Source: CAVRCA01 sp965218045
GTDB taxonomy: Bacteria > Pseudomonadota > Alphaproteobacteria > Acetobacterales > Acetobacteraceae
Assembly: GCA_965218045.1 (NCBI GenBank)
Contig: CBDCJX010000003.1
Span: forward strand, 1-64,000
Length of the DNA stretch: 64,000 nt
Direction of reading: 5' to 3'
Shown piece by piece: positions 36,034 through 43,627 of the stretch. The position numbers and the translations under genes were made by a program. Within the stretch, counting starts at the first letter, position 1. Every line of letters starts with the position of its first letter. A model generated the notes under the pieces. The model was not told where the DNA came from and did no database searches. It saw only the letters and a program-made list of their open reading frames with translations.

Positions 36034-37804
36034 CGAATCGCTGGCGATCATCGCCGGGATGCTGGCCCTGTTTGTCTCCGACCGGCTGCGCTACGACGTC
36101 GTCGCCGCGCTGGCGCTGTGCGCCGCCGCGCTCACCGGGGTGGTGCCGGCGGGAAAGGTGTTCGCGGGGTTCGCCAACCCGGTGATTATCATCATCGGCT
36201 CGGTGCTGGTGGTGAGCCGGGCGATCGCGGTGTCCGGCATCATCGAGCTCGCGGCCACGCGGCTGCTGCGGCGCCTCGGTTCGACCACCTTGCAGGTCGG
36301 CGCCCTCACCGCGGCGGTGACCTTGCTGTCCTCGCTGATCAAGAATGTCGGCACGCTGGGGGTGTTCCTGCCGCTGGCGATCCAGACCGCCGAGCGGCGG
36401 CGGCGGCCGGTCTCGCTCTACCTGATGCCGCTCGCCTTCGGCTCGCTGGTCGGCGGCACCATCACCCTGATCGGCACCTCGCCCAACTTGCTGATCTCCT
36501 CGGTGCGGCAGGAACTGACCGGCCATCCGTATCGCCTGTTCGACTTCGCCCCCGTCGGGCTGCCGCTGTCGCTGGTCGCCATCGCCTTCCTCAGCGTCGG
36601 CTGGCGCCTGCTGCCGCAGGACCGGCGCGGTCGCACCACCGCCGAGAAGCAGCACCAGGTCGCCGACTATGCGAGCGAGGCCCTGCTCCCCGCCGGCTCG
36701 CCGCTGGTCGGCAAGCGGGTGCGTGACCTCGATGCGCTGAGCGAGGGCGAAGTGACGGTGTCCGCCATCATCCGCGAGGAGAACCGCCGCATCGAACCGA
36801 CGCCGGATGCGGCGTTGCGCGCCGGCGACGTGCTGGTGCTGCGGGGTGATCCGGTGGCGCTGAAACCGGTGGTGGACCAGGCCGGGCTGAAACTGCTGGG
36901 CTCGGAGGAGGCGGAGCAGCAACGGCCGGCCGACCGGGAGGACGAGCTCGAAGCGATCGAGGCGGTGGTCTCGCCGACCTCGTCGCTAGTCGGGCGCAAC
37001 CTGGGCAACATCGGCCTGCGCCGGCGCTACGAGGTCAACCTGCTCGCACTCAGCCGGGCCGGTGCGCGGCTGACCACGCGGCTGCGGCAGAACCGGTTCC
37101 GCGCCGGCGACCTGCTGGTGCTGCAAGGCCGGCGCAGCCGGCTCGACGCGGCGCTCCCGAAGCTCGGGTTGCGACCGCTCGCCGAACGCAACCTGGCGAT
37201 CGCGCGCGAGCGGCCGCGGCTGCTCGCGTTGGCGATCCTGGCCGGATGCCTGGCGCTGATCACGTCCCGCCTGGTGCCAGCCGAGCTCGGCTTCTTCCTC
37301 GCCGCGGTGCTGGTGGTGCTGCTCGGGGTGCTTTCGCCGCGCGAGGCGTACGAGGCGGTGGAGTGGCCGATCGTGGTCATGCTGGCCTGCCTCATCCCGG
37401 TCGGCGAGGCGCTGAAGGACACCGGTGCGGCCGGGTTGCTCGGCGATGGCTTGACCCTGGTCGCGGTGCACCTGCCCGGCCCGCTCGCGGTCGGGCTGGT
37501 GCTGGCGGTGTCGATGCTGGTTACACCACTGCTGCACCACGCGGCGGCGGTGCTGGTGATGGGCCCGGTCGCCGCGGCGCTGGCGAAGAATCTCGGTCTG
37601 GCGCCGGACCCGTTCCTGATGGCGGTGGCGCTGGGTGCCGCCTGCGACTTCCTCACCCCGATCGGCCACCAGAACAACACCTTGGTGATGGGACCGGCGG
37701 GGTACCGGTTCGGCGATTACTGGCGCCTCGGCCTGCCACTGACCATCATCACGGCAGTGCTCGGCACGGTGCTGATCGTCCATGCCTGGCCGTTGCATGG
37801 ATAG
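36017..37804 (+). CDS. SLC13/DASS-type transporter with TrkA-C domains
   Basis: A 595-aa membrane protein. The N-terminal and C-terminal halves are ion-transporter-like bundles (LIKNVGTLGVFLPLAIQ, GGTITLIGTSPNLLISS, LTPIGHQNNTLVMGPAGY), separated by two cytosolic TrkA-C/RCK-C domains at about 225-300 and 315-395 (SPLVGKRVRDLDALSEGEV, SSLVGRNLGNIGLRRRY). This architecture is that of bacterial divalent anion/sulfate-type SLC13 or CitM-like permeases. The start is a TTG at 36017, because no ATG or GTG lies between the previous stop and the domain. A 17-bp tandem duplication separates it from the Shine-Dalgarno, so translation may be weak. Confidence 0.82.
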   Translation: MTLHQIESLAIIAGMLALFVSDRLRYDVVAALALCAAALTGVVPAGKVFAGFANPVIIIIGSVLVVSRAIAVSGIIELAATRLLRRLGSTTLQVGALTAAVTLLSSLIKNVGTLGVFLPLAIQTAERRRRPVSLYLMPLAFGSLVGGTITLIGTSPNLLISSVRQELTGHPYRLFDFAPVGLPLSLVAIAFLSVGWRLLPQDRRGRTTAEKQHQVADYASEALLPAGSPLVGKRVRDLDALSEGEVTVSAIIREENRRIEPTPDAALRAGDVLVLRGDPVALKPVVDQAGLKLLGSEEAEQQRPADREDELEAIEAVVSPTSSLVGRNLGNIGLRRRYEVNLLALSRAGARLTTRLRQNRFRAGDLLVLQGRRSRLDAALPKLGLRPLAERNLAIARERPRLLALAILAGCLALITSRLVPAELGFFLAAVLVVLLGVLSPREAYEAVEWPIVVMLACLIPVGEALKDTGAAGLLGDGLTLVAVHLPGPLAVGLVLAVSMLVTPLLHHAAAVLVMGPVAAALAKNLGLAPDPFLMAVALGAACDFLTPIGHQNNTLVMGPAGYRFGDYWRLGLPLTIITAVLGTVLIVHAWPLHG

Positions 37805-37849
37805 GTTGATTATGGTGTTGAGCAAACCCAGGATGTGGATCATCCCGTC

Positions 37850-38281
37850 ATGAGCGACCTCTACGACGCCGACATCCTGGTCTGGAGCGAACAGCAGGCG
37901 GCCCAGCTCCGGCGCTTCGCTGTCAGCGAGCGGCTGAATGCCGACTCTCCGGACTGGCCCAACATCATCGAAGAGATCGAGAGCGTGGGCCGCGAGCAGT
38001 TGCACTCGATGGAGGCCCTGCTTGTTCAGGCCCTGGTCCATATGCTGAAGGCCGAGGGCTGGAAGCTGGCGCGGGATGTGGAGAGCTGGCGGGCCGACGC
38101 TCGGCGGTTCCGCGACGATGCCGCCAGCCGCTTCAGCCCGTCCATGCGCCAGCGGATCGATTTGGCCAAGCTCTACGCCCGCGCGCTGCGTGGCTTGCCG
38201 AGGATGATGGACGACCAGCCGCCCTCGGCGTTGCCGGCAGAGTGCCCGGTCACGTTGGACGAGCTGCTCAGCGACGATTGA
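37850..38281 (+). CDS. DUF29 family protein (copy 2)
   Basis: A 143-aa protein beginning MSDLYDADILVWSEQQAAQLRR, with IIEEIESVGREQLHSMEALLVQALVHMLK: a DUF29 paralog of 21017-21472, with the same N-terminal L-Y-D-x-D-x-x-x-W-x-EQQ motif. Function is unknown. It starts 45 bp after the transporter stop. The ATG at 37835 is also possible. Confidence 0.85.
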   Translation: MSDLYDADILVWSEQQAAQLRRFAVSERLNADSPDWPNIIEEIESVGREQLHSMEALLVQALVHMLKAEGWKLARDVESWRADARRFRDDAASRFSPSMRQRIDLAKLYARALRGLPRMMDDQPPSALPAECPVTLDELLSDD

Positions 38282-38303
38282 CTGCCGCTCCCGGCTATAC
38301 GTT

Positions 38304-38360
38304 GCCTGGCCGGCATACAACCGCCCCATCCGGGCGGACCGCCACAGCAGAAGCGGCGGC
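38304..38360. repeat. 57-bp duplicated remnant of a membrane-protein gene end
   Basis: This segment is identical at 51 of 57 positions to 39881-39937, the 3' end of the small membrane protein gene at 39874-40116. Read on the minus strand it gives a PPLLLW...LYAGQA relic of that protein's C terminus without its stop. It is a fragment of an old duplication lying between the second DUF29 gene and the SRAP gene. Confidence 0.75.
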
Positions 38361-38385
38361 CTCAAGCACTATCGAGACGGATGCC

Positions 38386-38964
38386 ATGTGCAACGACTAC
38401 GGCAACCATGTGCCCTACAACGACTACCTCGAAGCGTTCAGCCAGCTTCGCATTCCGGTCCGGTTTCCCGCCGCCGCGCCCAACCTCGAGCCGCGCGAGG
38501 ACATCTGGCCGACCGACACGGCGCCGGTTATCCGGCAGGTGGCGAACGGCTTCGAGTTCACTCAGCTGCGTTGGGGGTTCCCGCCGGCGCGGCCGAGGGG
38601 AGCGCCGATCATCAACTTCCGCGCCGAGGGGCGACGTTTCCCGAAGGGACGATGCCTGGTGCCAGCCTCGCACTTCTTCGAGTTCACCGGCGCGAAGTCG
38701 CCGAAGTCGAAATGGAAGTTCACCAAGGCCGGCGAGGATTGGTTTTGCCTGGCCGGCCTGTGGCGTCCGATGCCCGACGACGCGGGCGACGCCTTTACGC
38801 TCCTGACGACCGAGCCCGGGCCCGACATCGCGCCCATCCACAATCGGCAGGTCGTGATAGTGGAGCGCCACGACTGGCAGGCATGGCTCAATCTCGACCG
38901 CCCCGAAGCGCAAGTCCTCGGGCCGCTCGGTGCTGGAAGTCTGGCCGTCCAGCAGGTCCGATGA
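38386..38964 (+). CDS. SRAP domain protein (YedK/HMCES-like abasic-site DNA-protein crosslinker)
   Basis: A 192-aa protein starting MCNDYGNH, so the catalytic Cys2 is exposed after Met removal. Other SRAP residues are N77 in PIINFRAEG, E99 in ASHFFEF and H152 in APIHNRQ. The family links covalently to abasic sites in single-stranded DNA during repair. The His motif reads IHNRQV where most members have H-x-RMP, so it is a divergent branch. The start at 38386 is fixed by the need for Cys2. Confidence 0.85.
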   Translation: MCNDYGNHVPYNDYLEAFSQLRIPVRFPAAAPNLEPREDIWPTDTAPVIRQVANGFEFTQLRWGFPPARPRGAPIINFRAEGRRFPKGRCLVPASHFFEFTGAKSPKSKWKFTKAGEDWFCLAGLWRPMPDDAGDAFTLLTTEPGPDIAPIHNRQVVIVERHDWQAWLNLDRPEAQVLGPLGAGSLAVQQVR

Positions 38965-39050
38965 ACGCCGCGCCCGGCAGCCGCAAGCTCCTGCTTGTGT
39001 TGGTTTGTTTCTATATCGCAACGTTATCGACGTGCCAAGGCAGTGCCGCC

Positions 39051-39695
39051 TCAGGCCCGGAAAAGCGGCGGTGGCCAGGGGGGCAGGGAGGGAGGCGACT
39101 TGGCAGACACGGCCCGGCGACGGTGCGACGGGACTTGGGGTGGGATGTGAGCCGGGGCTGGGGGGATTGCATCGGGCGGCACTTCGTCGAGCGCCGCCGC
39201 AGCGAGCGGTGGCGCCGAACGCGGCGGTTTCGGCGGCAGCCGCAGCGGCGCGGGCAGCGGGTCGTTGGTCAGCCGCCGCCACAGCGGGCGCAGCAGCCGA
39301 CCCGCTTGCGGCGACGCTGCGAGCAGCGCCTGCATCTCCGCATCCTCGACCAGCGCCAGCAGCCAGGCGCCGAGATACCCGGCGCCGAACCGCGCCAGCA
39401 CCGGGCCGCTCGGCAGCTTCTCCCCTCGCGAGGTCGACTCGGCCGGCTCGGCTGCCCGGCGCGGCGCCCGGTCCTTGCGCGGCGCAAGCGTCCCGGCGGC
39501 GAACTGCGCATGCAGCGCGGCGAGGCGCCGCGTCGTGCGCTGCAGGTACTTCCACAGCAGCAAGGCGAGCGGCCCCAGCACGTCGCGGTTCCGGGGGTTC
39601 CGGTCGACCCAATCGGCGAGCGTCCACCTCAGCCGCTCGACGAGCAGGCCGAAGCGGCACATCAAGCCGGTTGGGGTGGAGGGGGCCGAGGACAT
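39051..39695 (-). CDS. Hypothetical protein with Pro-rich tail
   Basis: A 214-aa protein I cannot assign. Residues 10-150 look like a folded, mostly helical domain (LVERLRWTLADWVDR, LALLLWKYLQRTTRRLAALHAQFA, GYLGAWLLALVEDAEMQALLAASPQAGRLLRPLWRRL); residues 150-214 are rich in Pro, Ala and Arg. The domain part has the regular hydrophobic spacing expected of a real protein. No neighbour suggests a job. Confidence 0.5.
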   Translation of the reverse strand: MSSAPSTPTGLMCRFGLLVERLRWTLADWVDRNPRNRDVLGPLALLLWKYLQRTTRRLAALHAQFAAGTLAPRKDRAPRRAAEPAESTSRGEKLPSGPVLARFGAGYLGAWLLALVEDAEMQALLAASPQAGRLLRPLWRRLTNDPLPAPLRLPPKPPRSAPPLAAAALDEVPPDAIPPAPAHIPPQVPSHRRRAVSAKSPPSLPPWPPPLFRA

Positions 39696-39873
39696 GGGCG
39701 AGCTTGTATCACACGGTTAGCAAATGTTGCAACATATTGTTAGAGACGTCCCGCCGAAACCAGGACTGGAATCGACAGCGGAACAGGGCCTTTGGTATGC
39801 GTTCGCCACCGCAAGCCCGGCCTCCGAGCGACGGGCGGCTAGCACGACCGTGTCGGCCTGGCGACTCCCGAGC

Positions 39874-40116
39874 CTACTTCGCCTGGCCGGCATACAACCG
39901 CTCCATCCAGTCGGATAGCCACAGCAGCAGCGGCGGCAGCAGCGCGGCCAGGCCACCGCCTGCCGCCCGCAAGGGCCAGCCGATTGACGCGCGGAGCAGG
40001 AAACTGCCGCTCAGCAGCAGCCACAACGCGTACACCCCGAGCCACACATACGGAAAGGCGGTTGCCCGCTTCCAGCGCGCCCAGGCGGATTGCGGCTCGC
40101 TCGGCGGCGGCGGCAT
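39874..40116 (-). CDS. Small two-TM protein after the CoA-transferase
   Basis: An 80-aa protein with two hydrophobic helices (FPYVWLGVYALWLLLSGSFL and GGGLAALLPPLLLWL) and a C terminus WMERLYAGQAK. It starts 9 bp after the CoA-transferase stop and is probably the last gene of that operon. A decayed second copy of its last 19 codons lies at 38304-38360. Function unknown. Confidence 0.6.
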   Translation of the reverse strand: MPPPPSEPQSAWARWKRATAFPYVWLGVYALWLLLSGSFLLRASIGWPLRAAGGGLAALLPPLLLWLSDWMERLYAGQAK

Positions 40117-40125
40117 GGGCGAGGC

Positions 40126-41304
40126 TCAGACCAGCGCGCCGGCTTGCCGCAGCCGGGCGATGTCGGCGGCGTCGTAGCCCAGCGCCCGCGCGATCTCCGC
40201 CCCGTGCTCGCCCACTTTCGGCAGCTCCCGTCGCAACCCCGGTCGCTCGCCGTCGAGCGCGAGCGGCAGCGCCGGCAGCCGTGTAGTGCGTCCGTCGGGC
40301 AAGGTGGTCGGCACCAGCCCGCCGGAGGCCGCCAGATGCGGGTCATCGAACAGGTCGCCGGGCTTGCCGATCGGCGCGTAGGCCACCCCGAGCCGCTCGC
40401 ATTTGGCGATCAGCGCGGGCTTGGTGAAGCGCCGCAGCACCTCGGCGATGCGCGGGATGGTGCGCTCGCGCGCCACCACGCGCTGCGGCTGCGTGGCGAG
40501 GTCGGGATCGACCGCGAAATCGTGCAAGCCGAACGCCTCGCAAAACGGCCGCCACTGCGTCTCGGTCACCACCGCGACAAAAACTTGCTCGCCGTCGGCG
40601 GTGTCGAAGATGTCATACACCGCCCAGGCCGGGGTACGCACGCTCATCGGCGGCGGATGCTTCCCCGTCGCGGCGATCTGCGCCATGTGCTGCGCCATCA
40701 GCAGCACGTTGGTCTCGAACAGGCCGCTTTGCACGTGCCGCCCGCGCCCGCTCGCCTGCCGCTCGTGCAATGCGGCGAGGATGCCGATCGCGCCAAACAT
40801 GCCGCCCATAATGTCGTTGACCGAGGAGCCCGCGCGCAGCGGCCGCCCCGGCAGCCCAGTCATGTAGGCGAGCCCACCCATCATCTGCACGGTCTCGTCG
40901 AGTGCCGTGCGATGCTCGTAGGGGCCGGGCAGGAACCCCTTGCACGAGCAGTAGATCAGCCGCGGGTTAAGCGCCCTTGCCGCCTCCCAGCCGAGGCCGA
41001 GCCGGTCCATCGCACCCGGGCGAAAGTTCTCCACCAGCACGTCGGCCTCGCACAAAAGTCGGCGCACCAGGGCGATGCCGTCGGGCGATCTGAGGTCGAC
41101 CGCGAGGCTGCGCTTGTTGCGGTTCAGCGCGGCGAAGAACCCGGTGCCGGAGCCGGCCAGCCTCCGGGTGTTGTCGCCATCCGGCGCGGGCTCAACCTTG
41201 ACCACGTCGGCGCCGAGGTCGGCGAGCACCAGGCCGCAGGTCGGCCCCATCACCATATGGACGAACTCGACGACCTTCACCCCATCCAGGGGCAGCCCGC
41301 CCAT
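40126..41304 (-). CDS. CaiB/BaiF class III CoA-transferase (copy 2)
   Basis: A 392-aa protein beginning MGGLPLDGVKVVEFVHMVMGPTCGLVLADLGADVVKVEP, with NRNKRSLAVDL, LVENFRPGAMDRLGLGWE and SSVNDIMGGMFGAIG, where the catalytic Asp is expected in the ND. The start is the ATG at 41304, overlapping the TGA of the lyase gene (TGATG). Pairing with an HMG-CoA lyase-type enzyme suggests activation of a dicarboxylic or branched acid to its CoA ester, followed by cleavage, as in itaconate or citramalate/HMG-type routes. The pair is consistent with that, not proof. Confidence 0.88.
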   Translation of the reverse strand: MGGLPLDGVKVVEFVHMVMGPTCGLVLADLGADVVKVEPAPDGDNTRRLAGSGTGFFAALNRNKRSLAVDLRSPDGIALVRRLLCEADVLVENFRPGAMDRLGLGWEAARALNPRLIYCSCKGFLPGPYEHRTALDETVQMMGGLAYMTGLPGRPLRAGSSVNDIMGGMFGAIGILAALHERQASGRGRHVQSGLFETNVLLMAQHMAQIAATGKHPPPMSVRTPAWAVYDIFDTADGEQVFVAVVTETQWRPFCEAFGLHDFAVDPDLATQPQRVVARERTIPRIAEVLRRFTKPALIAKCERLGVAYAPIGKPGDLFDDPHLAASGGLVPTTLPDGRTTRLPALPLALDGERPGLRRELPKVGEHGAEIARALGYDAADIARLRQAGALV

Positions 41305-42224
41305 CAAGCGGCGGCGCGGAAGGTGCGGGGGATGCCGGCTTTCGGCAGCTGTCCGTGCATTGGCTCGTCGGGCAGGCCCTCACGCAGGATGCTCCGCGCC
41401 GCCAGCAGCTTGTCGAGGTCTATCCCGGTTTCGAAACCCATGCTCTCCAGCATGAACACCAAATCCTCGGTGACGATGTTGCCTGAGGCGCCCGGCGCGT
41501 AGGGGCAGCCGCCCAGGCCGGCGAGCGAGCTGTCGAACGCGCGGATGCCCTCCTCCACCCCGGCCAGCGCGTTGGCGATGCCGAGGCCGCAAGTGTCGTG
41601 CAGGTGCAGCAGGGTCAACTTCGACCCGATCGCCGCCCGCACTGCCCGCACCACCTGCTTGATCTGCGCCGGGTTGCCGTAGCCCACCGTGTCGCACAGC
41701 GCGATCTCGTCGGCACCCGCCTCGGCGAGACCGGTCGCCACCCGCACCACCTGCTCGGTCGTCACCACGCCGTCGATCGAGCAACCAAACGCGGTGGAGA
41801 GCCCGGCCGCGACCGGCATGCGGCGCTCCTGCGCGTGGACCCAGGCGGCGATGCCCTTCACCTCGGCGATCTGCTGGTCGACGCTGCGGTTCAGGTTGGC
41901 GCGGGAATGCCCCTCGCTGACCGAGACCGGGATGCTGATCTTGTGGGCCCCCGTGTTGTAGGCGTTCTGCGCACCGCGCAGATTGGGCACCAGGGCCTGC
42001 ACCAGCACGTCGGGCAGCTCGATGGCGCGGCGCGTCACCTCCTCGGTGTCGGCCATCGCCGGGATCACCCGCGGCGGGACGAAGCTGCCGACCTCGATCT
42101 CGGGCACCCCGGCGGCGGCGATCGCCGCGATCCAGCGGATCTTCGTCGCCGTCGCCATCCGCGACTTGGCCATCTGCAACCCGTCGCGCGGGCCGACCTC
42201 GCAAATCCGAATTCTCTCCCTCAT
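41304..42224 (-). CDS. HMG-CoA lyase-type enzyme
   Basis: A 306-aa TIM-barrel lyase. GPRDGLQ carries catalytic R13/D14 of the HMGL-like family. LLHLHDTCGLGIANALAG supplies the metal-binding HxH, and GLGGCPYAPGASGNIVTEDLVFML is the HMG-CoA lyase signature with the active Cys. It should cleave 3-hydroxy-3-methylglutaryl-CoA, or a close analogue such as citramalyl-CoA, into acetyl-CoA and a second product. The ATG at 42224 is preferred over 42284. It is the first gene of the operon lyase-transferase-small membrane protein. Confidence 0.88.
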   Translation of the reverse strand: MRERIRICEVGPRDGLQMAKSRMATATKIRWIAAIAAAGVPEIEVGSFVPPRVIPAMADTEEVTRRAIELPDVLVQALVPNLRGAQNAYNTGAHKISIPVSVSEGHSRANLNRSVDQQIAEVKGIAAWVHAQERRMPVAAGLSTAFGCSIDGVVTTEQVVRVATGLAEAGADEIALCDTVGYGNPAQIKQVVRAVRAAIGSKLTLLHLHDTCGLGIANALAGVEEGIRAFDSSLAGLGGCPYAPGASGNIVTEDLVFMLESMGFETGIDLDKLLAARSILREGLPDEPMHGQLPKAGIPRTFRAAA

Positions 42225-42354
42225 GGCGCAACCGCTCCCCAGGACCACATGCATCAGGGTGGGACGGGGCGACCCCGCGCGCAAGGCGGCCGGGCGTGAC
42301 CGTTGACCGATCGGCGGAGCTCTCCTTTATTCACCGGCTTCGGAAAGGTGACGA

Positions 42355-43623
42355 ATGACCGCTCGCTGCACGGCCGTCCTGGCGGCGTTTCTCGCGCTCG
42401 CACTGTGCGTCGGGCCGGCCCGCGCCCAGATGGGGCCGGGTGGGCCGCCGCCGGCGGTCGGCGTCACGCAGGTCACCAAGCAGGAGGTCACCCAGCGATC
42501 GGAGTTCATCGGCCGGGTGCAGGCGATCAATCGCGTCGACCTCACCGCCCGCGTCACCGCCTTCATCCAGGAGCGTTCGTTCGAGGAGGGGACCGAGGTC
42601 AAGCAGGGCGACCTGCTCTACAAGCTGGAACGCGCGCCATTCGAGGCGGCGGTCGCCCAGCAATCCGCTTCGGTGGCGCAGTCCAACGCGGTGCTGCAGA
42701 ACGCGACGATCTCGCTCGGACGGGCGCAGTCGCTGCTCAACACCCCGGCCGGGCAGCGCTCCACCTACGACGACGCACGCGCCCAGCAGCAGAGCGCGGC
42801 GGCACAGCTCGCCGCGGCGCAGGCGCAGCTCCGGGTGGCGAACATCAACCTCGACTACACCGAGATACGCGCGCCGATCGACGGCAAGATCGGCCAGACG
42901 CGGGTGACGCCCGGGAACGTGGTGTCGCCGAGCTCCGGCCCGCTCGCCACCATCGTCAGCCAGGACCCGATGTATGTCGAGTTCCCGATCTCGGCGCGCG
43001 CCCTGCTCGCCCTGGAGAAGGACTACGCCGACAAGGGCGGCCTGAGCGGCGCGGTGGTCAAGCTGCGCCTGTCCGACGGCTCGGTGTACGGTCCGCAAGG
43101 AAAAGTCGATTTCGTCGCGCCGACCGTCGCCTCTAATACCGATACCATCACCGTGCGCGCCGAGATCGCCAACCCGCCGCGCCACCCGCCTGCCCCGGGC
43201 CAGCCAATCGATCGCCCGCTGGTCGACGGCATGTTCGTCACCGCCATCGTCGCGGGCGCCGAGCCGATCCTGGCACTCGGCGTGCCGCGCTCGGCGGTGC
43301 TGTCGGACCAGCAGGGCAGCTACGTCTACGTCGTCAACGACAAGAACGTGGCCGAGCAGCGCCGCATCCAGCTCGGCCAGTCCACCGCCACCACCGCGAT
43401 CGTTACTGCCGGACTGAAGGAAGCCGACAAGGTCGTGGTCGACGGCATCCAGCGCGTCCGCCCCGGCCAGCCGGTCAATCCCGGGCCGGCCGGGCCAGCG
43501 CCGCCCGGCGCGCCCGGCGGCCCGCCGGTGCCGCCGGGCGACAAGGCGGCGGCAACCAGCCCGGCCAACCCCTCGCCGGCCAGCGGGTCACCCGCCGCCG
43601 CCGGCGGCTCGGCGAGGCGCTGA
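42355..43623 (+). CDS. RND efflux periplasmic adaptor (membrane fusion protein)
   Basis: A 422-aa MexA/AcrA-type adaptor. The signal peptide is MTARCTAVLAAFLALALCVGPARA. Lipoyl halves are VDLTARVTAFIQ...VKQGDLLYKLE and INLDYTEIRAPIDGKIGQ, flanking an Ala/Gln-rich hairpin; a beta-barrel and membrane-proximal domain follow. The last 60 residues are Pro/Gly/Ala-rich and probably disordered, longer than usual for the family. GAAAGG sits 6 bp before the ATG. The permease follows after 4 bp; no outer-membrane channel gene is present, so a shared TolC-type protein is expected. Confidence 0.9.
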   Translation: MTARCTAVLAAFLALALCVGPARAQMGPGGPPPAVGVTQVTKQEVTQRSEFIGRVQAINRVDLTARVTAFIQERSFEEGTEVKQGDLLYKLERAPFEAAVAQQSASVAQSNAVLQNATISLGRAQSLLNTPAGQRSTYDDARAQQQSAAAQLAAAQAQLRVANINLDYTEIRAPIDGKIGQTRVTPGNVVSPSSGPLATIVSQDPMYVEFPISARALLALEKDYADKGGLSGAVVKLRLSDGSVYGPQGKVDFVAPTVASNTDTITVRAEIANPPRHPPAPGQPIDRPLVDGMFVTAIVAGAEPILALGVPRSAVLSDQQGSYVYVVNDKNVAEQRRIQLGQSTATTAIVTAGLKEADKVVVDGIQRVRPGQPVNPGPAGPAPPGAPGGPPVPPGDKAAATSPANPSPASGSPAAAGGSARR

Positions 43624-43627
43624 GCGA

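Noticed and set aside
35030..36922. A minus-strand frame of about 630 codons opposite the EamA and SLC13 genes
   Set aside because: It is His/Gln/Arg-rich with no motif, and lies antisense to transporters with clear membrane topology.
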